Positions 52,118-60,501 of a stretch of 64,000 nucleotides of DNA are shown here, one piece after another; the stretch's first letter is position 1; every line of letters begins with the position of its first letter. The notes below the pieces were generated by a model. It was given only the letters and a program-made list of their open reading frames with translations, had not been told where the DNA came from and did no database searches. The stretch comes from CAWIHS01 sp963836005 (lineage in GTDB: Bacteria; Pseudomonadota; Gammaproteobacteria; GRL18): positions 1 to 64,000 of the forward strand of contig CAWIHS010000004.1 in the NCBI GenBank assembly GCA_963836005.1. Direction: 5' to 3'. A program made the translations under genes and the position numbers.

Positions 52118-52360
52118 AAGACTACTCCAAATACTTATAAATTCTTGAATGAATCATATTTGATAAGATATGCCATTACGATTTTCCCGGACACCTTTAT
52201 TTTATATATCGGCATTTGGGGGTATGTTTTGTGTTTGCTGAAGTGGCAGGATAGCATGGGCAGCGAGAAAATCGCTAAATGCAATAAAGTCTGCCTGATT
52301 AGCAGGTAAACTTTGGAAATTAGTTTAGTTTAGTTTAGTTTAAGTCAAAAACAGGTTTAT
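52118..52360. other. Intergenic region with a pentanucleotide repeat
   Basis: 243 bases with no gene. About 20 bases before the next start, the TTAGT unit is repeated four to five times (about 52319-52341). Such a tract in a promoter/leader could vary in length. Confidence 0.6.
52319..52341 (+). repeat. TTAGT pentanucleotide tract upstream of the GKK-tail gene
   Basis: Tandem TAGTT/TTAGT units just before the ribosome site and ATG of the next gene. Its place and perfection make length variation plausible. Confidence 0.75.
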
Positions 52361-52861
52361 ATGATGATGGACAAAGATAATCAACTGGCAGCTTCAGCAA
52401 GTAAGTTACTGACCTTGCAAGAAGTCTCTATTTGTAAGCATATTGCTGCAAGTGAATCTCCACATAATAAAAGAGCATTGGCACTGTTGTCCCTGAATGA
52501 GAACGAGACTCAAGCGCAGGCAGCAGCGCAATCAGGCTTGTCGACGGGACAGGTAAAATACTGGGTGGCCAGGTTTCGAAAACAACGGCTGGATATTTTT
52601 CCTGACAATCTACGCAATGAATTTCATTCTGAAAAAGAAAAAAATGTACCAGCAGCGGTTACAGCGATTGAGCTAAAAACTGAAGTAGAGTTGACGGCTG
52701 AGATCGATGAAGCAGAATTGTTAAAGAAAAAAGACGAGTCTACTGAAGAAATTACAGGTAAGAAGGGTAAGAAGGGTAAGAAGGGTAAGAAGGGTAAGAA
52801 GGGTAAGAAGGGTAAGAAGGGTAAGAAGGGTAAGAAGGGTAAGAAGGGTAAGAAAGTCTGA
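52361..52861 (+). CDS. Helix-turn-helix protein with eleven-unit Gly-Lys-Lys tail
   Basis: 166 residues. Residues ~25-85 look like a transposase-type helix-turn-helix (ALLSLNENETQAQAAAQSGL then STGQVKYWVARFRKQRLD). A mixed-charge linker follows and the last 34 residues are eleven perfect Gly-Lys-Lys units plus Val. The tail is strongly basic and resembles histone H1- or AlgP-like tails that bind DNA or other polyanions, including polyphosphate. Translation starts at one of three ATGs (52361, 52364, 52367). Not part of an obvious operon. Confidence 0.72.
   Translation: MMMDKDNQLAASASKLLTLQEVSICKHIAASESPHNKRALALLSLNENETQAQAAAQSGLSTGQVKYWVARFRKQRLDIFPDNLRNEFHSEKEKNVPAAVTAIELKTEVELTAEIDEAELLKKKDESTEEITGKKGKKGKKGKKGKKGKKGKKGKKGKKGKKGKKV
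52757..52855 (+). repeat. Eleven 9-bp tandem repeats (GGTAAGAAG)
   Basis: 99 bases made of eleven GGTAAGAAG units, the last ending AAA. At DNA level they are almost perfect, and at protein level give the Gly-Lys-Lys tail. Length must be multiples of 9, so slippage keeps the frame. Confidence 0.92.
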
Positions 52862-53093
52862 ACAGAAAAAAGAAAAACTAAAAGTAACTACTATATGCCC
52901 GTGATCTTTGAAAGTACTTGATTTTCATGGAGAACAGGATCAAAATTAGCACATGACGTAAATCATTCTTACAACCGATCAAAAATCAGCTCTTGAAATG
53001 CAACATAAGCATTCACGAAATGGAAAAGAGAGAGATAGAATCAAAGCCATATTACTGTGTTCTGGGGGGGTTGAAGGCCAACAATGATTGCTC
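52862..53093. other. Intergenic region downstream of the GKK-tail gene
   Basis: 232 bases with no gene or clear hairpin terminator. Ends with GATTGCTC (53086-53093), the left target duplication of the next element. Confidence 0.4.
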
Positions 53094-53349
53094 GTAACTA
53101 CTCAGCAAATCAAGCCGCAGGAAGGCTAACCATCAAAAAGTTACAAACATATAAAATTCAAAGACTTATATTTTTGTAACTTAGAAGCGTAATTTCTAAA
53201 ACGTCATTGATACCAGGAATTTGTTACAGAAGACGCCGTTAATACATCCATGCAGGCTCTATATAGCCATCCCTGGCTATATAAGCTTCTTCCACAAACA
53301 CCTGATATCAATAACTTGCAACAATAATCAAAATACGCTGAGTAGTTAC
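53094..53349. mobile_element. MITE-like element, family I copy F
   Basis: 256 bp, ends GTAACTACTCAGC and GCTGAGTAGTTAC, perfect 8-bp duplication GATTGCTC (53086-53093 and 53350-53357). It has a TATATAGCC..GGCTATATA hairpin near 53262-53285 in place of the GTGGCAT hairpin of other copies. Its long left end is the reverse complement of the right end of copy D. Confidence 0.9.
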
Positions 53350-53498
53350 GATTGCTCAAGCTTTAAGGACCCATGAAACCAGCGTCTTACGCCATATTAG
53401 ATATTAGATATTAGATAATACATAATGCCACGGAAAGCTTCGCTGAGCCTGGTTGTGCCATAAATTGCGATGAGCCTGACCCAGAGAAAAAAGATTAA

Positions 53499-54758
53499 CT
53501 ATAATCGTTCAACCCGGACTTTAATCACGGTACGTTCGTCAGCTTCTAAAACGATAAGCCGAAAGCCTTCTTCCTCAATGGTATCGCCTTCTTGGGGTAT
53601 GGTGCGTAAACGTCCGGTGATCAAACCACCGATGGTATGGGCTTCTTCGACGGGAAATTTAGCATACAATATATCATTCACCTCAGATATAGGCATGCGC
53701 CCTCCCATCAAATGAGACTGTTCATTTTCGTGAACTATATAAACCCTTTCTTTGGGGTGGTATTCATCAAAATCATAACCAACATCAATTTCTCCCACTA
53801 CCTCTTCAAATACATCTTCCATGGTTAAAATACCAATGGCAGAACCATACTCATCAACAACCACGGCCATGTGATCCTCACGGGCCTGTAATTGTGGGAG
53901 TGCCTGATCGATTGTTTGTTTGGGAGAAAGGTAAAGGGTTGGACTGATATAATCATTAATTGGCTTATCTTCCAGTTCAGGATCCATCAAATCCCAGGTG
54001 CTTAGCATTAACATACCTTTGACATTGGTGATATTTCCACGATAGACAGGCATACGATTATAACCATGCGTAATAACCACGCGGATTGCTTCCTGCATAT
54101 TTCGTGCTTCATTAAAACCCACCACGTCTGCCAGAGGTATCATAGCTTCACCGACTGTGGTATCTGCAAAACGGATAATACGACGTATCCTTTTACGATC
54201 GATTGAAGATGGATCACTGGCTGATTCGGAGAGATCCAGTAACACCCGGATCTCTTCGCGGGTGATAAACATATTTTGTGGTGCCTCTCCACCACCGACA
54301 ATCCTGGTGGCAAAGCGGGCCACTGTACTGAAAATGATAATCAATGGATAAAAAACATAAGAGAAAAAAAGCAGGATATAAATTAAATAGCTCACCATAG
54401 TATCCGCTTTTTGCTGAAAGACACTTTTAGGAACTACTTCTCCAAAAATAAGCAAGATTGGTGATAACACCAGAACTGAGATTAAATCTCCGGATTTGCC
54501 GAACAGATCAATAAAAATCAGTGCACCCAGGGTAGAAATGATGACTGTGGCAATGTTTGTGCCTACTAATGTCGTCCCCAGAATCACATCAGGTTTTTTA
54601 AAAAGTTTTAATACCAGGTCTGCGCCCTTATTGCCCATTTTTGCCTGATGACGAAGCTTGAGCTTATCTGAGTTCACCATGGCAATTTCAGAACCGGAAA
54701 AAAATCCTTTCAGAATCAGGAAAAAAAGAATTATAAAAAGCTCAAGCGTCAAATCCAT
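53499..54758 (-). CDS. CNNM/CBS/CorC family transporter (HlyC/CorC-like)
   Basis: 419 residues. The CNNM domain has GFFSGSEIAMVNSDKLKL and FGEVVPKSVFQQKAD; a CBS pair follows with EAMIPLADVVGF and VVDEYGSAIGILTMEDVFEEVV; the CorC/HlyC domain ends at ADERTVIKVRVERL. The ATG at 54758 is preferred to a GTG at 54761 because GGAGG lies seven bases upstream. It overlaps the stop of the next gene upstream by one base (TGATG), so the two are translationally coupled. Confidence 0.9.
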   Translation of the reverse strand: MDLTLELFIILFFLILKGFFSGSEIAMVNSDKLKLRHQAKMGNKGADLVLKLFKKPDVILGTTLVGTNIATVIISTLGALIFIDLFGKSGDLISVLVLSPILLIFGEVVPKSVFQQKADTMVSYLIYILLFFSYVFYPLIIIFSTVARFATRIVGGGEAPQNMFITREEIRVLLDLSESASDPSSIDRKRIRRIIRFADTTVGEAMIPLADVVGFNEARNMQEAIRVVITHGYNRMPVYRGNITNVKGMLMLSTWDLMDPELEDKPINDYISPTLYLSPKQTIDQALPQLQAREDHMAVVVDEYGSAIGILTMEDVFEEVVGEIDVGYDFDEYHPKERVYIVHENEQSHLMGGRMPISEVNDILYAKFPVEEAHTIGGLITGRLRTIPQEGDTIEEEGFRLIVLEADERTVIKVRVERL

Positions 54759-56281
54759 CACTTATCCTCCCTGGAGGCTTCGTTCTGCTTATTAACAGAG
54801 GTATCAGTTTCAATAAATACAGGGGGTGTATCAGTTTCAATAAGTTCAGATGGCACCTGCGAGGCCTGTTGTTTGTCCTCATTGTTGAGCGTCTGCTCTG
54901 GCAGATCAATGGGCTCCTGATCCAGGGATAACGCTTCATTTTCTAAGTTATTTGTGCTCTTAGCCATATTGGCATGGGAAATTTTACGTACCAGCAGCTT
55001 ACTGATCCTTAAACCTGTAACTTCCTTGGCGATAAATTCATAACCCTCATGTTTTACAGTATCATCGATTGCAGGCAGTCGATCAAACAAACGAAAGGCA
55101 ACCCCGCCGATAGTAGACATGACGGAATCATCGATATCAAAATTAGTCAAATTATAGAAATCTGTCAGTCGCATATCCCCTGGCACAATATAGCTGTTCT
55201 CATCTTCTTCACTGTAATATTCCTGTCCTTCCATGGCCCCGCTTATTTCTCCAAAGATAAATTTCAAAACATCTTTCATGTTAACCAGACCCAGTACCTC
55301 GCCATATTCTCCTAATATAATGGCAACACGTGTATTATGAGCCTGAAAATAATCAAACATTTCATCCACCTTTTTGGTGGGTGGAACAAAGTGAGCGGGT
55401 TTGAGGAGACTATCAAGATTCATTTTGCTCAGATCTTCACCGCCGCGGATAAGTTTTAAAACATCTTCGGAATGAATAAAGCCGATAACATTATCCCAAT
55501 GTCCTTTATAGATAGGTATTCTGGGGTGGCGTAAGGCACGAAACTGTTCAATCAATTCTGCTATCGGTAATTCTGCATCTAAAAAGCGAATTCGCGGGCT
55601 GGGTGTCATAATGCGTGAGATGTCTGTTTCTGCTGCTTCCAGAATATTATCGATTAAAACCCGCTCTGTAGCTTCAATAATGCCTGTTTCTTCGCTTTCT
55701 TCTAGCAGTGTTCTGAATTCATCTCGCTGCAGAATATTCTGGCGATCAACATCATCACCCACTATCAAGGTCGTAATCCGGTCTGAAATCAGGCGCACCA
55801 GTTCTCGTACCGGTGTAATCATCACAATCCAGCGCGGCAATATTTTAGCAGTGATACGTGAAGCAAATTTTATAGGAAAGTTTACCGCTATAGTCTTAGG
55901 CGTTACCTCACCGATGAGCAGCAGTAACGGCACCATAATAACTATATTGATCCAGCCAATATCTCTTTCTCCAAAAATCAGTAACAGGATTGAGGCCATA
56001 TTCGTTGCCGAAGCAATATTGACGATCTCATTGCCGCATAATATGGAAATGATCAGTCGTCTCGGTTCATCCAGCATCGCATGAATACTTTCAGAATCAT
56101 TATGACCAGAATGCCGCAGTTTTTGTAAATCAATGCGGCTGAGAGAAAAGAGGGCTGTTTCAGAACCAGAGAAAACGGCTGAAGAAACGAGTAAAATGAC
56201 TTGAAATAAGCAGCGTAAGGTTAATTCCAGATCAACAGCATTGATACTAATAGACTGGTAAAATGCTTGTAATTCATCCAT
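54758..56281 (-). CDS. CNNM/CBS/CorC family transporter with acidic C-terminal extension
   Basis: 507 residues. The CNNM domain (FSGSETALFSLSRIDLQKL, IGEVTPKTIAVNFP) is followed by a CBS pair (ISRIMTPSPRIRFLDAE, RVAIILGEYGEVLGLVNM) and a CorC/HlyC domain. Residues ~430-507 are an extra low-complexity acidic tail (Glu/Asp/Gln-rich), which may sense metal or be disordered. It is coupled to the 53.5 kb homologue; together they may form a heteromeric transporter. No clear ribosome site before ATG 56281. Confidence 0.88.
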   Translation of the reverse strand: MDELQAFYQSISINAVDLELTLRCLFQVILLVSSAVFSGSETALFSLSRIDLQKLRHSGHNDSESIHAMLDEPRRLIISILCGNEIVNIASATNMASILLLIFGERDIGWINIVIMVPLLLLIGEVTPKTIAVNFPIKFASRITAKILPRWIVMITPVRELVRLISDRITTLIVGDDVDRQNILQRDEFRTLLEESEETGIIEATERVLIDNILEAAETDISRIMTPSPRIRFLDAELPIAELIEQFRALRHPRIPIYKGHWDNVIGFIHSEDVLKLIRGGEDLSKMNLDSLLKPAHFVPPTKKVDEMFDYFQAHNTRVAIILGEYGEVLGLVNMKDVLKFIFGEISGAMEGQEYYSEEDENSYIVPGDMRLTDFYNLTNFDIDDSVMSTIGGVAFRLFDRLPAIDDTVKHEGYEFIAKEVTGLRISKLLVRKISHANMAKSTNNLENEALSLDQEPIDLPEQTLNNEDKQQASQVPSELIETDTPPVFIETDTSVNKQNEASREDK

Positions 56282-56415
56282 ATGTCTGTCTGCTTTTAGT
56301 GGCTATTTCTTATGGAAATAGTCAACTTTTTACTGGATATTAAGTTAATGGATCGTATGTTCACCCATTTTTCTCATCACGCTTTTGTATTCGATGTGAC
56401 TTACTTAGGAATACT
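56282..56415. other. Intergenic region upstream of the CorC pair
   Basis: 134 bases with no gene; probably holds the promoter of the pair, not identifiable. Confidence 0.35.
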
Positions 56416-56580
56416 CCAAATAGCTGCTTCGAAATATGTCCATAAGTATTGAAGCAGCGCACAGGACCCCGTAACACCTCAATATACTCATATTAGCATT
56501 ACTGACGTTAACAAAAAAGTCACAACGACGCATCAAAGGGGCTGGTGCTAAATGGAGAGCTTTCAGGCACACTTATTTAG
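56416..56580. mobile_element. Family II palindromic MITE, copy 3 (inverted)
   Basis: About 165 bp, opposite orientation to copies 1 and 2, ends CCAAATAGCTGC and GCACACTTATTTAG. Shares with copy 1 the CTTTTTTGTTAACG block and a GCAT-rich loop. Most diverged of the three; boundaries are approximate. Confidence 0.55.
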
Positions 56581-56736
56581 AGTTTGCAAATACCTATATA
56601 TTCTAACAAACTCAAATTTTTAATCATAGCTATCATTTGTGTTTTTAAGCGGTGAGTTCATTTTTGACAGAGGGTGGGGCAGCTTTAGGCCAGGGTTCAG
56701 TATTACAGAAAAGCATGCAAAAAGAGATCGGGTTGA
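56581..56736. other. Intergenic region downstream of pstB1
   Basis: 156 bases without a gene or a clear terminator hairpin for the pst transcript. Confidence 0.35.
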
Positions 56737-57540
56737 TTAGCCGTATCTCCCTTCAATATAGTCTGCGGTTTCTTTTTCATGCGGAGCCACAAAAAGACCC
56801 TCGGTTTTTTGATGTTCTACAACTTTACCCATTAACATGAAAATACATTCTTCGCTGGCACGTCTCGCCTGGGCCATATTGTGGGTGACGATTAAAATGG
56901 TATATTCACCACGCAACTCCCAGATGAGTTCTTCAACGGCAGCAGTTCCTTTGGGATCGAGTGCTGAACAGGGTTCATCCATTAATAAAAGATTGGGTTT
57001 AACCGGTAATAGCCTGGCAATACAGAGTTTTTGCTGTTCTTCCAGTGATAAATTGATTGCTTTTTGATCTAATTTATCTTTTACCTTGTCCCAAAGCAAC
57101 ACCTGGCTTAAGGCATTTTCAACGATTTCATCATAATCTGCCGTCGTATACTTTCGGTCTTTGATATGCAGTTTATGACCAAACAGAATATTTTCCCTGA
57201 TAGATGTTGGCAGCGGGTTGGGACGTTGAAACACCATGCCAATTTGTTTGCGCACCTGAACTAACTCTACTTCCGGCGCATAGATATTTTGCTCCTGCAC
57301 ATTGATGCTGCCCTTAATGCGCACATAACCCAGACGCTCATTAATTCTATTTATACTGCGTAGAAAAGTGGACTTTCCACAGCCGGAAGGACCGATTAAA
57401 GAGGTTATCATTCCATTGCGGATTTTCAGATCAATATCAAAAAGTGCCTGAAAAGAGCCATACCACAGGTTAAGCTTATCAGTGGTTACGGCATAATCGA
57501 CTAAGGTTGCTTCTGTTTTCTCAGCAGCTTCTGTATTCAT
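56737..57540 (-). CDS. pstB1: Phosphate ABC transporter ATPase, signature-motif-degenerate (PstB1)
   Basis: 267 residues. Walker A is IGPSGCGKSTFLRSINR, the Q-loop is intact in MVFQRPNPLP, Walker B is LLLMDEPCSALDPKG and the H-loop His is in LIVTHNMAQ. The signature motif, LSGGQ in canonical PstB, reads LSLEEQ (INLSLEEQQKLCIARLL). It therefore should bind ATP at one site but cannot offer a normal signature to its partner. It is last in the pst operon, after pstB2, with a 323-base gap that holds a family III MITE. Confidence 0.88.
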   Translation of the reverse strand: MNTEAAEKTEATLVDYAVTTDKLNLWYGSFQALFDIDLKIRNGMITSLIGPSGCGKSTFLRSINRINERLGYVRIKGSINVQEQNIYAPEVELVQVRKQIGMVFQRPNPLPTSIRENILFGHKLHIKDRKYTTADYDEIVENALSQVLLWDKVKDKLDQKAINLSLEEQQKLCIARLLPVKPNLLLMDEPCSALDPKGTAAVEELIWELRGEYTILIVTHNMAQARRASEECIFMLMGKVVEHQKTEGLFVAPHEKETADYIEGRYG

Positions 57541-57589
57541 CGGTGCGTGTCCATATAATTACAATTTGTTTCTACTCATTAGTTTCCAT

Positions 57590-57619
57590 CCATAAATAGC
57601 CATCCTGGCTATATTATGG
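57590..57619. repeat. Hairpin between pstB2 and pstB1
   Basis: CCATAAATAGCC (57590-57601) pairs with GGCTATATTATGG (57607-57619), with a CATCCTGG-like apex as in the MITE hairpin cassettes. Confidence 0.6.
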
Positions 57620-57624
57620 AACAC

Positions 57625-57650
57625 GAAAGAAAAAGTGTGATTTTTCTTTC
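57625..57650. repeat. Perfect 10-bp hairpin between pstB2 and pstB1
   Basis: GAAAGAAAAA (57625-57634) and TTTTTCTTTC (57641-57650) around a 6-base loop. It lies in the gap between two pst genes. Confidence 0.6.
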
Positions 57651-57682
57651 GCTGCATTTTCAATGACTTATCATCATTAAAA

Positions 57683-57767
57683 GTAACATCTCAATAAGTC
57701 CGTGCAAGATCCCCTCCTCATATCAGGGGGAAGGAACTTAAACTGCATGGACTTATTGAGAAGTTAC
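57683..57767. mobile_element. Family III MITE, short copy in the pst operon
   Basis: 85 bp, ends GTAACATCTCAATAAGTC and GACTTATTGAGAAGTTAC, perfect 8-bp duplication CATTAAAA (57675-57682 and 57768-57775). It keeps only one CATCAGGGGG-type hairpin block, so it is an internally deleted relative of the 156-bp copies. It lies in the gap between pstB2 and pstB1. Confidence 0.9.
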
Positions 57768-57800
57768 CATTAAAAATGGTAGCACATCCCTTTGCCACCA

Positions 57801-57826
57801 GTGTCCATCTAAAAACGGATGGACAC
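57801..57826. repeat. Hairpin downstream of pstB2
   Basis: GTGTCCATC (57801-57809) and GATGGACAC (57818-57826) form a perfect 9-bp stem just after the pstB2 stop. No T run follows, so more a processing/stabilising hairpin than a terminator. Confidence 0.55.
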
Positions 57827-57863
57827 TAATTAGAGCTATAATTCGTGTTACAATGACGTTAAT

Positions 57864-58685
57864 CTATCCAAAACGCCCTTCAATATAATCGATGGTTCTG
57901 GGGTCCTGTACCTGCCCATTAAACAGTGCTTCGGTATCACCTATTTCAATACATTTTCCTTCCAGGAAAAATGCCGTACGATCCGCCAGGCGATTTGCCT
58001 GTTGGACTAAATTGGTCACCAGAATGATGGTCATTTCACTTTTTAACTCTTTCAAAACATCTTCAATCCGCATGGTGGTCACCGGATCAACAGCAATAGA
58101 AAATTCGTCCAGCATTAATACTTCCGGTTCCTGTGAAAGTGCCCGGGCGATGGTCAGACGCTGTTGCTGTCCACCGGAAAGTAAACTCCCCAGAGAGTCC
58201 ATTCTGTCCTTTACCTCATCCCAAAGGGCCGCGCGACTTAAGCATCGTTCTACAATCTCATCCAGAGATGTTTTATCACTGATCCCTCTCAAGCGGGGTG
58301 ACAGGGCAACATTTTCATAAATAGTCAGGGGTAATCCCACGGGAAGAGGGAATACCACGCCGATTCGACTGCGTAACGCATAGACATTCTTCAGCTGGTG
58401 AATATTTCTGTTATTAAACAGGATATTTCCCACTACATGCATATTTGCATCAAAAGTATTCATCAGATTTAAGGTTTTTAGAAAGCTGGTTTTTCCCGCG
58501 TTGGCAGGTCCGATAATACCAAAGATTTCATTTTCATAAACATTCAAACTGACATCGCTCAAGGCTGTTTCGCCAGCATAAGAAATAGTCAGGTCATGCA
58601 CTTCTAATTTAACGTTTTTTGCAGCTGCATGTAGCGGTATTGTGGATATTTCATTTTCACCTGCAGTCAGGTTTGCTGCTACCAT
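57864..58685 (-). CDS. pstB2: Phosphate ABC transporter ATPase, Q- and H-loop-degenerate (PstB2)
   Basis: 273 residues. Walker A IIGPANAGKTSFLKTLN and signature SLLSGGQQQRLTIARAL are intact, and Walker B VLMLDEFSIAVDP keeps the acidic pair. But the Q-loop Gln is Pro (VVFPLPVGLP), the H-loop His is Asn (ILVTNLVQQ), and the D-loop differs. It overlaps pstA by 7 bp, with AGGTAAG upstream as ribosome site. Its defects complement those of PstB1, predicting a heterodimer with one consensus and one degenerate site. Confidence 0.88.
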   Translation of the reverse strand: MVAANLTAGENEISTIPLHAAAKNVKLEVHDLTISYAGETALSDVSLNVYENEIFGIIGPANAGKTSFLKTLNLMNTFDANMHVVGNILFNNRNIHQLKNVYALRSRIGVVFPLPVGLPLTIYENVALSPRLRGISDKTSLDEIVERCLSRAALWDEVKDRMDSLGSLLSGGQQQRLTIARALSQEPEVLMLDEFSIAVDPVTTMRIEDVLKELKSEMTIILVTNLVQQANRLADRTAFFLEGKCIEIGDTEALFNGQVQDPRTIDYIEGRFG

Positions 58686-59548
58686 TTTTTCTTACCTCGT
58701 AAATACATCCTGAAGGCAATTGATACACTGTTCATTATGAGCACCATGGCAATTAAAACCAGTGCTACGGCGTAAGGTAAAGCTTCGGGTACATTGGGAA
58801 CCTGTGTAGAGACGACAAAAAGATGTAACGACAGAGCCATGGTCTGATCAAAGACATCCTGTGGTAAAAACGGCAGGAAAAATGCAGCACCGGTAAACAT
58901 GATAGGTGCCGTTTCACCAGTGGTTCTGGAAACTTCAAGAATAACACCGGTTAATATCCCGCTGACTGCGTTAGGTAAAACCACCCGTCGTATAGTCTGC
59001 CAGCGGGTTGCGCCCATGTTCCAGCAGGCTTCACGGAATGCGTGGGGGACAGCCTGTAATGACTCACGAGTCGAGACGATAACCACCGGCAAGGTCATAA
59101 TCGCAAGCGTTAAACTGGCCGCCAGAATACTGGTACCAAATCCAAAAAACAGCACAAAGGCGCCGACACCAAATAATGCGTGCACAATAGAAGGCACGCC
59201 TGCGAGGTTAATGATGGCTAAATTAATGATCCGGGTAAACCAGCTTTCCTTGGCATATTCACTTAAATAGATCGCTGCAGCTATTCCCAGAGGTACAGAA
59301 ATGAGCAGTGCCAGGGTTACCAGCCATACTGTTCCCAGCAGGGCGGGAAAGATTCCGCCTGCTGTCATACCATCAGTCGGATCGGTAAAAAGAAAATCAA
59401 TGCTGATCATTGAACCGCCCTTGGCAATCAGTGTGCCCAGAATAACCAGAACCGGCAGGATCAATAAGAGAGTCATCATCAGAAAAAGAATACGGTATAG
59501 ACCCTGTATTTTTTTATTTTTTGCATTAAGTTGCGATTCTGCGAACAT
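58679..59548 (-). CDS. pstA: Phosphate ABC transporter permease PstA
   Basis: 289 residues, six membrane helices. After the N-terminal helix, MISIDFLFTDPTDGMTAGG is a periplasmic loop of PstA; the cytosolic coupling motif is EACWNMGATRWQTIRRVVLP, and SRTTGETAPIMFTGAAFF is typical of PstA. It forms the channel with PstC. The ATG 59548 follows the PstC stop by 20 bases. Confidence 0.94.
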   Translation of the reverse strand: MFAESQLNAKNKKIQGLYRILFLMMTLLLILPVLVILGTLIAKGGSMISIDFLFTDPTDGMTAGGIFPALLGTVWLVTLALLISVPLGIAAAIYLSEYAKESWFTRIINLAIINLAGVPSIVHALFGVGAFVLFFGFGTSILAASLTLAIMTLPVVIVSTRESLQAVPHAFREACWNMGATRWQTIRRVVLPNAVSGILTGVILEVSRTTGETAPIMFTGAAFFLPFLPQDVFDQTMALSLHLFVVSTQVPNVPEALPYAVALVLIAMVLIMNSVSIAFRMYLRGKKKW

Positions 59549-59568
59549 AATTCTTGCCTGTAATTAAA

Positions 59569-60498
59569 TTATTGATTTTTCACGCCGCGTACAATCAAAT
59601 CTGCTGTGAGATTGATAACAAATGTGATCAGAAACAGAAAAATACCAATAGTAAATAACGCCTGATAGTGCTGCGAACCGACCGCAGTTTCGCCAAGTTC
59701 AGCAGCAATCGTAGCAGTTAAGGCCCTGACTGAGTCAAATACACTATGGGGGATATTAACCGCATGACCCGTGGCCATCAGCACGGCCATGGTTTCACCA
59801 AAGCCTCGCCCAACGCCTAACAGGATGGCTCCCAAAAGCCCGTTTTTGGCAGCAGGCAGAACGGTTTTATATATGACCTGCCAACGAGTAGCGCCTAATG
59901 CCTCCGCGGCTTCACGATATCGATCAGGCACGGCCTTAAGTGCATCTTCAGCAATTGAAGTCATAATCGGTGCAGCCATCAGGCCCAGAATGATCCCTGC
60001 ATTGAGCACATTAAGCCCGACAGGCACATCAAATAACTCAATGATCAGCGGATTCATAATTGACAGCCCGATAAAGCCCCAGACGACTGAAGGTATGGCG
60101 GCTAAAAGTTCTACCAGTACTTTCAGGAACTCACGGGTTTTTCCACTGGCAAATTCTGCAATATAAATGGCTGCACCCAGAGAAAACGGAATAGCCACCA
60201 GCATGGCCAGTCCAGTCACACTGGCAGTACCTGCAATCAAAGCTAAAATGCCATATTCCGGTGCATCTTCATCACTGGGTTCCCAATATTGCGAACCGAA
60301 AAACTCACTGAAACTGAAGCCTTCAAGCAGAAAGCCAAATCCTTCAATGGTTATAAAGGCAAAAATACCAATAATAAAAATAATGGCTGAAATGCCGCCG
60401 ATAAAGACGATGAACTGGACCAGCTTGTCAAAATACCAGTCTGGATTTCGTTTATCAAACAGGGCATTCATTGACTCACTGTTATCTGCTTTTGCCAT
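59569..60498 (-). CDS. pstC: Phosphate ABC transporter permease PstC
   Basis: 309 residues, six helices with a large periplasmic loop (YWEPSDEDAPEYGILALIAG) after the first helices. The coupling motif is AAEALGATRWQVIYKTVLP, and VGRGFGETMAVLMATGHA matches PstC. The start ATG 60498 follows the PhoU stop by three bases, with GAGG as ribosome site, so translation is coupled. Confidence 0.94.
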   Translation of the reverse strand: MAKADNSESMNALFDKRNPDWYFDKLVQFIVFIGGISAIIFIIGIFAFITIEGFGFLLEGFSFSEFFGSQYWEPSDEDAPEYGILALIAGTASVTGLAMLVAIPFSLGAAIYIAEFASGKTREFLKVLVELLAAIPSVVWGFIGLSIMNPLIIELFDVPVGLNVLNAGIILGLMAAPIMTSIAEDALKAVPDRYREAAEALGATRWQVIYKTVLPAAKNGLLGAILLGVGRGFGETMAVLMATGHAVNIPHSVFDSVRALTATIAAELGETAVGSQHYQALFTIGIFLFLITFVINLTADLIVRGVKNQ

Positions 60499-60501
60499 GA
60501 G

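Noticed and set aside
52757..52855. Short tandem repeats considered as a CRISPR-like array
   Set aside because: Units are 9 bp without spacers and lie in frame in a coding sequence. No CRISPR array was found in the window.
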